This document shows positions 11,023-21,899 of a DNA stretch of 64,000 nucleotides, in pieces; within the stretch, counting starts at the first letter, position 1, and each line of letters starts with the position of its first letter. Position numbers and translations under genes: made by a program. Below the pieces are notes generated by a model. The model ran no database searches and was not told where the DNA came from. It worked only from the letters and a program-made list of their open reading frames with translations. Source of the DNA: Tubulanus polymorphus (lineage: Eukaryota; Nemertea; Palaeonemertea; Tubulaniformes; Tubulanidae). The stretch lies in the NCBI RefSeq assembly GCF_964204645.1, contig NC_134030.1, positions 17,365,110-17,429,109 on the forward strand. Direction: 5' to 3'.

Positions 11023-12151
11023 TAGTTTATATACCGGTATATATTCTCCGCGCACCAGATACACCTCACGAGCGCGTTGTTCTTTCAAAATGATGCCTTT
11101 TTAGGGTTGGTCATTTCTGAAACGTTGGTTTATCCCAAAAGAAACGAAAACACCGACGTAATACCACATAAGTTATAATAATATGTTTGATATTAGAGTA
11201 TAAATATACGGCGACCAATATACGGTGACTTTTACAGCAATTAATGGAGTTATGCACCATTCGCGGTTTTGAAACGAGTTGTTAATGGGATGCATGGTGG
11301 CTGTGATTTCGGGGTTCCAGCTCAGATGTACGAAATATTGAAAAAGTCAAGAGCCAAAGTAATCTACGTCCGTTTATTTAAGATTCCAGATGAGAGAGAA
11401 ATATGCTTAGGGGCAAAGATAGTTTAGCTCCCTTAGTCATCGTACATATAGATATAACTTATACTTAGCCAGCTAGCCATTAGTACAACAGCTCACCATA
11501 TATAGATAGTATACTGAAGTACTGGTTTTGCTTAACGGTGAATTTCCTTTGTATCAGCTGTTACTCCCGATACAGTTAGGACCAAAGTAACTCAATGTAC
11601 CCCCTTCCCTTGTCGGGTTGATATGATAATTTGGGAACTGCCGGCCCCGGGACCCAGATTAGTAGTGCAAGTCAACTTGAATCAATTAAAAACTTTCTAT
11701 AGATAAGGAGTATATTAAGTTGTCCAATTTGATGCTGTCAAAATGAGAAAATTTGTAAAACGAGAAGAAACAAGACCCAAAGACACTGACTCATTTTTTT
11801 TCAAAAAATCAGCTGGGGGCTTTTGGGGGAATGGAAATAAGATTAATATAATAATTAATATTATAGATAATAATAATTTTTTGTATTGGTTACAAAACCA
11901 GTCAGTAAGTATAAAATCCGTCTCGACGAAATGACAATCATTGAGAGACTCTAGCCGATTAAGTGGCCTTTATTTGATCGAACCTTGACCGTGAGGCACA
12001 GGATCAGGTCTTAGATTAAAAGGCACGCCTGCGGCCTTTCCTATCAACTCGCTAATTGAACGATTATGTTTGTTCTAGATGCAGACCTGGAACATCATTT
12101 AAAAGAGGTGTCTTGCAATATTCATACACTCCCGTACGACATATTAAGTAC
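11023..12151. other. Unassigned sequence between two TIR elements
   Basis: No convincing ORF (the 63-residue frame at 11743 ends in asparagine/isoleucine-rich low-complexity sequence). I see no RNA gene or repeat shared with the rest of the window. Confidence 0.3.
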
Positions 12152-12160
12152 CAGAAATTC

Positions 12161-13291
12161 CGGTGTTGTCATATCGCGGAAAGACGGAATCGCGGAATTT
12201 TCCAAAAACGCGGAATTTCTTCATTTTTACTATAAATAGTAAACGGGTTTTCCCACGGGGATACCAACTGTCGGACAGGGCATCGGACCCAGGTTTTCAA
12301 CACCGGGAATTAGTATTTGATAATTTATTATATCGCCAGTCAACAACTTAACGATACTGTTCCAAATAATGTAGAACCTAGGCAATACGTGCTTTGCGAA
12401 TTCAGTGATACAGAGTATCGCTGCATTAACTGAAGGAATACAAATCGATGGTACGTAAACGTAGGATTTGTGATGACACCATGGGTCATTCTCCAGGACT
12501 CAGTTCCGAGTTAAGATTTGACTCTGGTCTCTGGATTTAAAACATTGGAAATGAATTGATTCTAAGTAACTCAGAGTTAACTCACAACTGTGGAACTGGA
12601 TCGATGTCAGACGAAAATAAATAGACATTATGTATATTTCATTCTGGCTTAGGATTGTTCATGCGTGTTGGGTGTCTACATTGTTGTTATAAGCAAATGT
12701 GGTTTATCTTTTAGAATTAAATGATATGAAAGATTATAAAATGGTTTCGTTTTTTAATGTTTACTTTGTGACTGCTATAACATATGTTCCTATGCTGATT
12801 ATTTGGATCAAAAGAATCTTATTGGTACCGGTACTGGACGAATTTGACGAAGGAATTTGAACCGGTACTTGTTTGGTCGTAGGATTTCATGTTTGCAACC
12901 ATCTACAACTACGGTCCGACACCGCGAACGTGCTCAATATTTATCTGATAATATTCGTTTCTGAAGTTCTCAAAAAGTCGATGAACTTCGATAACCGAAG
13001 TTTGCCTAGTAGAAATAGACATTAGGTGCCTGGTCTCTTTCACCCCACTTGATTCTGACTTCTTCTACAGGTGGCAGCCAGTCAACGGTATCGTAATATA
13101 ATAATTCCATATAAAATTGCCTGCAAATAATGGGACTCGAACCTAACTCGTTGCATCGATCGGTCCGGTGCCCTGTCCGACAGTGGGTATCCCCGTGGGA
13201 AAAACCCGTTTTCTATTTAAAGTAAAAACGAAGAAATTCCGCGTTTTTGGAAAATTCCGCGATTCCGTCTTTCCGCGATATGACAACACCG
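12161..13291. mobile_element. MULE-like non-autonomous DNA transposon
   Basis: A 1131-bp element with highly similar inverted ends of about 130 bp (12161-12293 and 13161-13291), beginning CGGTGTTGTCATATCGCGG on both sides. It is flanked by a perfect 9-bp direct repeat CAGAAATTC (12152-12160 and 13292-13300). Long inverted ends plus a 9-bp duplication are the signature of Mutator-like elements. There is no transposase, so it would move in trans. Confidence 0.85.
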
Positions 13292-13329
13292 CAGAAATTC
13301 TAAATAATTAATCCTGTAAACTCATGTCA

Positions 13330-13870
13330 CAATTTCTTACGGACTGTATCTACTGTATCTTCAGTAATATCCGCTTGAAAATTGATTTTGCAGTTCACTC
13401 GTCCATCTCTCATTACAGACTGATTGTATTGTACCTTCAGTCATCTCTCTTTATGTACTGATTGTACTGTGCAGTTATCTCCCCTTACATACTAATTGTA
13501 CTGTAACATCGTACTGTGCAGTCATCTCCCCTTACATACTAATTGTACTGTACCATCGGTCATTTCTCTTTACAGACTGATTGTACTTAACCCTCAGGCA
13601 TTTCACCTTGCAGACTGATTGCACTGTACCCTCAGTCATCTCCCTTTACAGACTTATTGTACTATAACATCGGTCATCTCTCTTCGCAGACTGATTGTAC
13701 TTAACCCTAAGACATCTCACCTTGCAGACTGATTGTACTGTACCCTTGGTCATCTCTCCTTACTGGCTAATGGTAATGAACCCTGAGTGGTCTCCCATTG
13801 CATACTGATTGTACTGTACCCTCAGTTATCTCTACTTACAGACAGATGTGCTAGACACATAATAATCAAC
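13330..13870 (+). repeat. 38-bp minisatellite, array 1
   Basis: About 14 diverged units of 38 bp around CAGACTGATTGTACTGTACC followed by a variable CTCAGTCATCTCTCCTTA-type half. The same unit forms arrays at 20453-20715 and 23025-23440. The array ends with GACAGATGTGCTAGACACAT, also shared with the array at 20 kb. Confidence 0.85.
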
Positions 13871-13885
13871 TAAACTATGTATATT

Positions 13886-14215
13886 AGTTAGTTGGCTTAT
13901 TCAAATAGAAGAATATTAAAATGATACAAGAGTGATACTAACAGTTAAATTTATTTAATTTCTTTTTATATCTAGTCAATTCTATTCAGCCTATTGTTTA
14001 ACAAGGATTCAAAAAGATTTAAATAACAAAACAATAAGTTAAATAAGTTAGTGTTAGATAAAGTAACTTATTGTTTTTTTTATTTAAATCTGTTCGAATT
14101 CTATTCACGCTATTGGTTAAAAAGAATTGACTAGATTTAAAAGGAAATTAAATAACTTTAACTGTTAGTATCACTCTTGTATCATTTTAATATTTTTCTA
14201 TTTGAATAAGCCAAA
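13886..14215. repeat. Long palindrome (about 155-bp arms)
   Basis: GTTGGCTTATTCAAATAG at the left returns inverted at the right, and the two arms match along most of their length to a centre near 14050 (ACAATAAGTTA / TAACTTATTGT). It marks the left side of the AT-rich segment that carries the four small ORFs. It could be a fold-back element or a degenerate terminus. Confidence 0.8.
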
Positions 14216-14334
14216 TAACTTATATCACTCTTGTATTATCCTAGTCAAATGTAAAGAAATTTAATATCATATATGAATAAATTTAAAAAGGTTCTTAATT
14301 ACCTCTACTTAAATTTAAAAAATAAAGCATAATA

Positions 14335-14470
14335 TGTATTTAATACCATTAATACGTATTTAATACGTTAATACGTATTTAATACTTATTTAATACATTA
14401 ATACGTATTTAATACGTATTTAATGCGCATTTAATACATTAATACGTATTTAATACATTAATACCTCAAC
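14335..14470. repeat. Tandem ATACGTATTTA-type repeat
   Basis: Repeated TTAATACGTATTTAATAC motifs with irregular spacing of roughly 11-23 bp. It lies downstream of the last minus-strand small ORF. Confidence 0.75.
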
Positions 14471-14836
14471 CCCCTTTTTCAATTAACTAATATTTCAGCC
14501 AATATTTTATATTTTCCCCCAATTTAACAGTCTATTTCGTGATTTAAAATTGAGTTTTTGAATATACAATCTACTCAATTTACTACTTAAATAGTTTAAC
14601 AATCTAGCGGATTCATTGTAATACTCTTTTAATAATGATAAATGTAAATATATAATTGAATATGATTTATACTTTTCCAAATATTTATAATAAATCTGTG
14701 AGATGAATAAATATTGAAACAGAAATATATATGATAAAACTATAAATATAAATCATTAATCTAAGTATAGAAATTTAAGTGAAAACATATAATTTATTCA
14801 TTTTTATATATTTCAGCCAATCTAACAGTCTATTGC

Positions 14837-15142
14837 CTAATTTGAATTATGTAACCTATCATTTAATTCGTGAATACATCTATGATTTCTGAAAATCTTT
14901 TTATTTTTATATTTTTTATTGCATATTTCACAACACTTAATATTATTCAATCTATCTGAGATATAATTTATATCATCTTTTAATTCTGTATAATTAATTA
15001 TACAGTTATCATAGAATTCTAACAGCTGTTTCAAACTATAAACTGAAAAAGAAACTAATCCTGCAAGCATAATAATTGATTTAATATTCTGTTGATTTTT
15101 ATAAATAAGGTGTAATATTTCTAATACCTTACTCTCACTCAT
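14837..15142 (-). CDS. Small membrane protein with C-terminal C2H2 zinc finger
   Basis: 101 residues. One hydrophobic segment spans about residues 20-38 (SIIMLAGLVSFSVYSL). The C-terminus has CEICNKKYKNKKIFRNHRCIH-type spacing, Cys-x2-Cys-x12-His-x3-His, a classical C2H2 finger. A coiled-coil-prone stretch (ELKDDINYISDRLNNI) lies between. It is the last of four minus-strand ORFs at short intervals, in sequence far richer in A+T than the flanking elements. I do not recognise a family; the packing and size resemble genes of a virus or large DNA transposon (inference). The ATG is preceded by AT-rich DNA with no clear signal. Confidence 0.5.
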   Translation of the reverse strand: MSESKVLEILHLIYKNQQNIKSIIMLAGLVSFSVYSLKQLLEFYDNCIINYTELKDDINYISDRLNNIKCCEICNKKYKNKKIFRNHRCIHELNDRLHNSN

Positions 15143-15189
15143 TTTTATAGTTAAAATATATGAAATAAATTAGATTAAAAGATTCTGTC

Positions 15190-15408
15190 TTATTCCTCCA
15201 AATCATTTAAAAAATTAACTTTTTTATCGTAATTTTTTCTGTGATTGTTTCCATTTAATTTCTTTAATTTCTGGCTCAATTGTATATTTTCATTCATCAA
15301 ATTTTTACTAAGATTCTCATAGTAAAAGAAAAGCGCAGCCAATATTAAACCTCCAGCAACTAAATAATGTTTTAAATCACTTTTCCTAGTTGGAATGAAA
15401 CCATCCAT
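15190..15408 (-). CDS. Small type II-like membrane protein, coiled-coil tail
   Basis: 72 residues: a short basic/polar N-terminus (MDGFIPTRKSDLKHY), one strong membrane span (about residues 16-30, LVAGGLILAALFFYY), then a charged heptad-like tail (NLMNENIQLSQKLKKL). The gap to the next ORF (14837-15142) is about 50 bases. Function unknown. Single-span proteins with a coiled-coil tail are common among small viral structural or accessory proteins, but that is only analogy. Confidence 0.5.
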   Translation of the reverse strand: MDGFIPTRKSDLKHYLVAGGLILAALFFYYENLSKNLMNENIQLSQKLKKLNGNNHRKNYDKKVNFLNDLEE

Positions 15409-15578
15409 TTATTAAAAGAAAAAAACTAAAAGATTAATAAGTAATTTGATTTATATTTAAAAAATATTAAACTTTTATATGTTTCAAATCAAATAACAAT
15501 TTAACTTACCTAACAGTTATTCATAAACTAATTTCTCAATGCCTTAACTACTATACAATTGAAACATACAGCTTAATC

Positions 15579-15860
15579 TTATTTCAATACATATTTATTA
15601 TTCTTTTCATATTCGATATGTTTAACTGTTTGATAATATTTTGATTCATGTGATCTTAAATATTTACCTCCATAATCACAATACACTTTTTCATTAGGAT
15701 TGAATTTGCTAAATTCATCATCTAAATAACATTGAACTGCAATATCTTTATAAGAATTATTATTAACTGATTCACATTGAATTCCAATATTTGATGAATT
15801 TTCATTATAGATAATTTGTTTATTATCAAAGTTGAAATAATATAATTGTCTTTTTTTCAA
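15579..15860 (-). CDS. Small protein with degenerate zinc-finger-like C-terminus
   Basis: 93 residues, rich in Asn, Tyr and Lys. Near residues 59-82, VYCDYGGKYLRSHESK and KHIEYE follow the layout of a U1/C2H2-type finger, except that the second expected Cys is Gly, so metal binding is doubtful in this copy. It overlaps the upstream ORF (15826-16218) by 35 bases in a different frame, so the two may be translated from one message or one may be a frameshifted continuation of the other. No family recognised. Confidence 0.45.
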   Translation of the reverse strand: MKKRQLYYFNFDNKQIIYNENSSNIGIQCESVNNNSYKDIAVQCYLDDEFSKFNPNEKVYCDYGGKYLRSHESKYYQTVKHIEYEKNNKYVLK

Positions 15861-16218
15861 TTCTTAAGTTAATCAAATCATTATAATCTTTTGAAAGTAT
15901 TATATCACTTTTTCTTTCATTGAAAGGAATTTTAAGAATATTTATTATGTTTTCATCTAAAGTTCCTTTAAAATTTAAAACTGTATTAAATATTTTAGGA
16001 TTTCTGATTCCATTATCAAAAGTATCTACTACTTCAGTAATTAAATATGTTTCATTTGATAATATTTGATTAATTACAGTAATATTATCAATTTTATAAT
16101 GTCTTGCGGACACTAAATTTGTTGCTGAAATATAATTTCTAATGTTAAACTGTGAAAATAATGTATCGGTTTCTTTTATTTCGATTTTGAATTTAGGTAC
16201 TTCTTCTTCTGTCTTCAT
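15826..16218 (-). CDS. Uncharacterised 130-residue protein, first ORF of the AT-rich cassette
   Basis: MKTEEEVPKFKIEIKET start, then an alternating hydrophobic/polar pattern that looks beta-rich, without membrane span or signal peptide. It is the first of four co-oriented ORFs and lies directly downstream of duplicated upstream repeats (16250-16415), which could be a promoter region. It overlaps the next ORF by 35 bases. The compact gene order, high A+T and lack of introns contrast with everything else in the window. I do not recognise the protein. Confidence 0.5.
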   Translation of the reverse strand: MKTEEEVPKFKIEIKETDTLFSQFNIRNYISATNLVSARHYKIDNITVINQILSNETYLITEVVDTFDNGIRNPKIFNTVLNFKGTLDENIINILKIPFNERKSDIILSKDYNDLINLRIEKKTIILFQL

Positions 16219-16249
16219 TTTTATAACCTAACTTTCACTAAAACTCATT

Positions 16250-16415
16250 CAAATATAAATATTCACTTTTTTAAATATAAATTATTTCACTCACACTTTA
16301 CTCACACTTTTTATGTTTAAAAATAAGAATTTAACTCATATAAATATAAATATTCACTGTTTTCAATATGAATTATTTCACTCACACTTTACTCACACTT
16401 TTTGTGTTTAAAATT
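16250..16415 (-). promoter_or_regulatory. Duplicated upstream repeats of the AT-rich cassette
   Basis: The block ATTATTTCACTCACACTTTA with following CTCACACTTTTT occurs twice about 105 bases apart, each preceded by ATAAATATTCACT. A weaker third copy (TTTTACTCTCACTTTT) lies near 16475. The position upstream of the first minus-strand ORF suggests a regulatory role, but this is inference. Confidence 0.4.
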
Positions 16416-16508
16416 GATTTTTTTATTGCTACAATCTATATTTGATCTTATTTTTCTAGATTATTATGCTAACATTTTACTCTCACTTTTAAAACATGAA
16501 TATTTTAA

Positions 16509-16660
16509 GAGTAATTGGGAATATGAGGGGTCATATCAAATGTTGAAGGGGCGAGTGAGTAAAAAATAAAAACAAATTCGAGCGTGCGAGAATTTATTTT
16601 TATTTTTTACGAGCTCGACCCTTCGACCTTTAGTATGAACCCCCATATTCCCAATTACTC
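16509..16660. repeat. Palindrome with ~70-bp arms
   Basis: GAGTAATTGGGAATATG at the left returns inverted as CATATTCCCAATTACTC at the right. The arms continue inwards through AAAAAATAAAAA to a loop near GAGCGTGCGAG. It marks the right side of the AT-rich cassette opposite the palindrome at 13886-14215. Confidence 0.85.
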
Positions 16661-16904
16661 ATACTTGACATGGCGAGAATAATGATTAATATAATTAATA
16701 TAATGTATTTCATTTTACCTTGATAAGATCACTATTAATTCGAGACTTTCAGAATGTCGTTAAACACAATTCTTATCCTAGTTCCAAATGTATCTTTGCC
16801 TTCACGGTTGTTGGTAACCGTCATCAATTAAAGACCAAAATCAATCAATATCTGCTCTTTCAAGACTCTGGATCTCTTTTGTAGAGAGAATTGACATTCT
16901 TGAG

Positions 16905-17281
16905 ATTCTGATTCCCTTACTGATGGTCATCCCATTTTGGCAAGGAGATGTGTTGGAAGCCAATCTCTACCAGCAATGCTGTGAGGGGTTACAGTGTTCT
17001 AGACCGGATCTTCGATCCTGGTTCTTGACTTCTCATAATGTTCCCGTCCATAACTTGAACGACTTCTTGAGTTATCTATTCGTATTTATTCTCTCTTAAC
17101 CAGATGTGTACATTCTTTCTCCCCCGAGCTCCCTTCTTTCTTGAGTTATCTATTCGTATTTATTCTCTCTTAACCAGATGTGTAAAATCTTTCTCCCCCG
17201 AGCTCCCGTCTTTCTTAAACCTTTATCTCTTCTGGCAAGCCTCCTTAAGCCTCAAAGCTTTCTAACCCCCCCCCCCTAAGC
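16905..17281 (-). repeat. Family C repeat, LTR-like, copy 1
   Basis: Highly similar to 20862-21180 and, more distantly, to 24280-24420. Shared blocks include GATTCCCTTACT, CATCCCATTTTGGCAAGGAG, GGGGTTACAGTGTTCTAG and a poly-C tract next to CTAAGCTTTAAACG. Part of TTGAGTTATCTATTCG is duplicated within this copy. Proximity to Gag remnants suggests an LTR, but I could not define TG/CA ends. Confidence 0.5.
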
Positions 17282-17282
17282 T

Positions 17283-18296
17283 TTAAACGTATATATGTTC
17301 GATTAGCCCCCTGTGAGCCTCGCCCCGTATTCTGGGACCGAAACTGACCCCTACCCGATTTTTGGGACGGTGATTATTACGCTGAAATGTTTCCCAGTTT
17401 GGTGAGACGTGCGACCTTTGTTGGTCATAACGCCAAGTTGGACAATTCCTGGCGTAATGACAGGGGGCGTGACATTGATAGCACACCACATGCTCATCTT
17501 GTGACCCTTGTGATGGACGATTTTCACTCACTATGATTAGTTCCTCTATCGTCCATGATCTGGCGGAACATGTCCCGTAACTCAGTCATGACATCTCCTA
17601 TCGCCTTATTTGGTTCGGTCCCAATTTGCGATACCTTGGGAGAAGACGGAGCCTTTCGCTGTGCAATATGTTCAGCCATTCCCGCTGCTTCCCATGCATC
17701 CCTTAACGTCGTAGGACGCTACCACAACAGGTAGACTGAAATGTCAGGCCGAGAGTTATTGAACAATAGCATCTTTTACTGATGGTCTGAAAATTTCAAA
17801 CTTGAGGCCACACGATCAATCTCCTCCGCAAACCTATCGACCGGTTGGGTTTCCCCCTCTTGCATTGTCGTCAAGGCTGACTCCTTGACGAAGGCCCACG
17901 AGGTGGGGCTGAATTGTGTACAAAATGCATGGACAATATGGTCCCTGGGAGTGACAATTTTAGCACCGGTCGAATCAGTTCCCTGAACAATGCGGAGGTC
18001 ATTAAATAGAACTAGGGCTGGTCCAGCTAAAAACCAGTATAACTGTTTCTTTTTGGCGGTTTCGTCCCAGCCTCTCAGATCGGCCAAACGATTGAACCTC
18101 TGAACCAATCAGAGACGCACTGACTGTCCCGTCCCGTTAATTTAGGGAGCATGGAGAAGTTCTTTAACGCGGTGGCCGTATCCACCTGTTCGCGTAGGCC
18201 CGAGAGGGCCTCCAAAACCGTGTTATTACTAATTGGGGCGGGGGTGACCCTGTGGGTCCCCGTCGGTAGGGGTTTGCCCCTGCAAACCACCCACAT
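17283..18296 (-). pseudogene. gag: Family A copy 3: Gag remnant
   Basis: Minus-strand frames 18075-18296, 17776-18108 and 17283-17531 cover most of the family A Gag. The conserved capsid blocks are GPALVLFNDLRI, SPTSWAFVKESALTTMQ and RFAEEIDRVASSLKFSDHQ, and the CCHC knuckle CYQCHAPCHYARNC has lost its central Gly (now Cys). Frameshifts separate the pieces. Upstream on the same strand lie remnants of ORF3, ORF2, ORF1 and a partial LTR in the order found in intact copy A1, which shows the layout is a family property. Confidence 0.85.
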
Positions 18297-18479
18297 AGTC
18301 CGTTGTATGTTGTCCAGGGTCTAGTTGCCATCTTTGAACCAGAGTAAATCAAATTATTATTGACCCCTCCTATGATACTATTTTAAATATTAAACCTGAT
18401 CCTGAAGATCAGCCCAACGAAGCAGGTTTTCCCAAGTACGGGCAACCTCCTCCACCGTAAATTCTTCGCTTAATAATGA

Positions 18480-19179
18480 CGAAAGAATCTCGTCAATCGC
18501 CTCAAAATTCCACGCGGTGCAAGGGCTAAAGGCAGACTGACTTTCCAAAAATTGGCCTCCCCGCTGGGCGACAGATCCAATGGTTGGTCAACCGCAGATG
18601 CACCTAAGGACAGGTCTAGTGGAAAAATTTTGGAGAGGTGTGCCTAAAGGTCCGCCCAACACCTGGCCCGCTACGGGCGTATCTACTACTAACAGTCTGT
18701 TTTCAAAAGATCGATCTACAGACAGGTCTACTGGTTGCTCCATGTCGGATTGACCAACCAGGCCGCACCGAACAACAGCACGAAAAACTTGAGCCGCTGG
18801 AACTGGTTGATCCAGCCGATGACGGCGGCCGTGTGGAAGGTTCACCAGTCCGTTTCGAGCTCTACCGGTTCGAATCCGTACTCGAAGGACTTAGGGGCGG
18901 AGAAGGGGTCACTGAAAGTAAACAAGTACAATTTATCCGGTCCTCAAAAACCGTTAACGTAGGGCCCGCAGAATACAAACAGCTATCCGAAAAGTCTGAA
19001 GACTGAGAAGTTGGAGTCCCAGCACTGGTCCCAGGAGGAGTTTGCGCAACAGCTGTTATGGACGGTGCTGTAGGTGCCACATTCACAGTAGCGAGGCACC
19101 TTTTCCGAGGTAGTGTACTCCAATAACCAGTGCTACGACGTTTGTTTGTGCACCTAACCGTAATCGGCCCCAACATCAA
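18480..19179 (-). pseudogene. Family A copy 3: ORF3 remnant (PxDLS protein)
   Basis: Frames 18862-19179 and 18588-18845 match A1 ORF3 (38586-39407): ITVRCTNKRRSTGYWSTLPR, SAGTPTSQSSDF, then MEQPVDLS and TPVAGQVLGGPLG. The PxDLS motif is kept (PVDLS here, PADLS in A1), and the DNA at about 18575-18590 still encodes a QPLDLS-type motif in another frame. Small indels break the frame. Confidence 0.75.
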
Positions 19180-19401
19180 TGTACTAACTCACAGATAATA
19201 AGTAAAACAAAACAACAATTTAAAATCTAAAATTAAAATAAATAAATAAATAAATAAATAATAAATTTAAATTAAAGTAAAATTATACAATATGAATATA
19301 ATATCTTATAACGATCTAATAAATCTAATAATCTAATAATGATCTAATAATCTAATAAATAAACCCCAGTTTATTCAAAATAGCTGTATATTCGCGACTT
19401 G

Positions 19402-19683
19402 TCAGCCAACAAAACGTTGTGATAAGGTTCGAATCCTATAGTGTCTGTCCAAAGCTCCGTTGGTGGTTCCCTCGGTGCTGGGTGGGTTCGAATCCCACAG
19501 TGGCTCCCTTAAATGAGCTGGTACCTCCCAAGTAGACTTGGGAACTGGGGCAAGCGTATGTGTCTTGTAAACCGTTGCCCCACAGTGACCACACTTCAAC
19601 CCAACGGACATGAACCAACCACAATAAAAAAAAACAAACAAATAATAAATGAATAAATATCTAACCAAATAACACTCAGGCAA
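19402..19683 (-). pseudogene. Family A copy 3: ORF2 (CxxC / T-arm-repeat protein)
   Basis: The ORF contains MSVGLKCGHCGATVYKTHTL, nearly identical to A1 ORF2 (MSAGLRCGYCGATVYKTHTL), with mostly conservative changes, followed by WEVPAHLREPLWDSNP. Only one full LWDSNP repeat survives. An upstream extension in the same frame brings the nominal start earlier; by comparison with A1 the likely ATG is near 19612. Conservation at protein level argues that ORF2 is a real protein, not only an RNA structure. Confidence 0.65.
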
Positions 19684-19833
19684 TCGTGATGATATTAATT
19701 GACTGGTATCTATAATACCCCACTTAGTCTATACTGGACAAAGAAAGTAGCCGTCTGCGTCTTTATCACCAAAGAACAACTCGGCTGGATTCGCAAAATC
19801 GTGAAAGAAATGCGCCCAAAATGGGTGAAATGC

Positions 19834-20070
19834 CTAAGGGTTCGAATCCCTTAAAGTGATGGAAGCTGGCACCTTGTGCTGTGTAGCAGTTAGGTTAGAA
19901 TCCAACAAAGGCTCATCAGGGACGGCCAAAGTCGGCAGTGGTCTCGAATCCGATAACGGCTCCCGATGTTCTTCCGGAATCTCGAATGGTCGTGCACTTC
20001 GTGCGTTCGAATCCCGCAATGTCTCAACAGAGACGACCGGAGTTGGCAGTGGGTTCGACTCCCACAACAT
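19834..20070 (-). pseudogene. Family A copy 3: ORF1 remnant with T-arm-like repeats
   Basis: The frame reads LWESNPLPTPVVSVETLRDSN, RPFEIPEEHREPLSDSRPL and LRDSNP, matching the repeat region of A1 ORF1. On the plus strand the DNA shows GTGGGTTCGACTCCCAC, GCGTTCGAATCCCGC and AGGGTTCGAATCCCTT, all tRNA T-arm-like. The N-terminal CxxC part is missing because the sequence joins directly to LTR sequence at about 20072. Confidence 0.6.
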
Positions 20071-20074
20071 CTAC

Positions 20075-20452
20075 CACGATTATAGAGACTTTGTTCTTAA
20101 TTAACATCCAAAATACTCTAATTAAATATATTTTCAAAACTTTGTTTTCATCACAAATTACGGTACAAGCTCATTGTTTCTTTTCGACTTATCATTATTA
20201 CTTTTGAGTCGGAAATACGTTGTGATCAATTATCATTCTTAAAATCATTCTATAACTGTTATACTAATTTTATTACAATACGGGATAAAGCAAAACAACA
20301 ATGTCTCCCCATACTTCAGTTTTTCTTTTTATAGAAAGTACAACCTGCTTACTACATTGTTTGTTGTCTGACACCCATTCATAACCACCGACCATACAGG
20401 AAATCAACATTACAAACATTTTTTAGCTACTACGAAATCTTGCTGCGGCTCA
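20075..20452 (-). repeat. Family A copy 3: partial 5' LTR
   Basis: Minus-strand start TGAGCCGCAGCAAGATTTCG at 20452 matches the A2 LTR start. Internal deletions remove much of U3 and the whole promoter/R/U5 and primer site, so this copy cannot be transcribed normally. The element was inserted into the 38-bp minisatellite, which resumes at 20453. Confidence 0.8.
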
Positions 20453-20715
20453 GTACTTAACCCTCAGGCATCTCACCTTGCAGGCTGATTGTACTGTACC
20501 CTCAGTCATCTCCCTTTACAGACATATTGTACTATATCATCGGTCATCTCTCTTTACAGACTGATTGTACTTAACCCTAAGACATCTCACCTTGCAGACT
20601 GATTGTACTGTACCCTCGGTCATCTCTCCTTACAGGCTGATTGTATTGAACCCTGAGTGGTCTCCCATTGCATACTGATTGTACTGTGGCCCCACTTATC
20701 TCTCCTTACAGACAG
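20453..20715 (+). repeat. 38-bp minisatellite, array 2
   Basis: About seven units of the CAGACTGATTGTACTGTACC-type repeat, ending in GACAGATGTGCTAGACACAT as in array 1. It is interrupted at its left end by family A copy 3. Confidence 0.85.
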
Positions 20716-20861
20716 ATGTGCTAGACACATTATAATCAACTAAACTATGTATCTACGTAGCATCTGTATTAATTTACGTTGGTGACTGGGGTCGAAGTAC
20801 GTTGAGCAAACCATCTGATATCGGTTAAAATCGCAGTTGCGAGTTGAAGAAAATGGGGAGG

Positions 20862-21480
20862 AGGTTCTGATTCCCTTACTCATGGTCATCCCATTTTGGC
20901 AAGGAGATGTTGTGGAAGCCAATCTCTACCAGCGATGGTGTGAGGGGTTACAGTGTTCTAGGCCGGATCTTCAATCCAGGTTCTTGACTTCTCATTATGT
21001 TCCCGTCTATAACTTGAACCACCTCTTAAGTTATCTATTCGTATTTATTCTATCTTAACCAGATGTGTACAATCTTTCCCCCCGAGCTCCCTTCTTTCTC
21101 AAACCTTTCTCTCTTCTCTCAAGCCTCCTTAAACCTCTAAGCTTTCTTAACCCCCCCCCCCCCCTAAGCTTTAAACGCTCCTTTTTTTCTCTTACACACA
21201 TGGCTAGGAATTCATGGATTGTGACGTATTCATGCGTCACAACATTTCCCCAATCAATGTATGGGGTGTTGACGTATCTACACACGTCACAATAACCTAA
21301 ACATATCTTTTGCCTCATCGGAGCTCACGGCCGCACCATATTAGGTTTTCCTACGTAGACACATACGTCACTTCCAGACTTGTTTATCTATATTACTTCT
21401 ATCTATGTTTATGTATGAGGTATGCATCCACGCAGGTTTCCTGGTAACTACACTACTGGCCATGAACTTCAGCATCCGTA
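20862..21480 (-). repeat. Family C repeat, LTR-like, copy 2
   Basis: The longest copy. It contains the blocks shared with 16905-17281, a C14-type poly-C tract, and a right part with GGATTGTGACGTATTCATGC and ACACGTCACAATA (inverted GTGACGT/ACGTCAC motifs). The right part is shared with 24440-24590 rather than with copy 1. On the minus strand it follows the family C Gag/spacer remnants, so it is plausibly the 3' LTR. Confidence 0.55.
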
Positions 21481-21899
21481 CATAGCTTGTTAGTATAGTT
21501 TAACCGCTGATAACTGAAACCTCCTAAATATGTTCCCTAAAAGCTTGTTGATATAATTCATGAAAGCCCAATAATATATGCCCTGAAAGTCTCCATAATA
21601 CTTAATACATTTGTTAATTCTATCACGATCGAACAATTTTGATCCACGAAATGCATATGCACGACCAATCTTTACCAAACAAAAACGACAAGCGAGTATC
21701 GCTTTTGGTGACTTGCAAGTGCAGCCACCTGTGAGAATTTGTTGAAGAAAAGGCAACTAAGGCATGATTCAACGGTCATTTCGTGCATGAACATGCACTG
21801 ACCCCCTCCCTGCAACCACTCACTGCATCTGCCATCAGTCGTTCTACTAGGATGATATTTCGTATTGTCATATCCGTAGCCAAATGCCAGCATGCTCGC

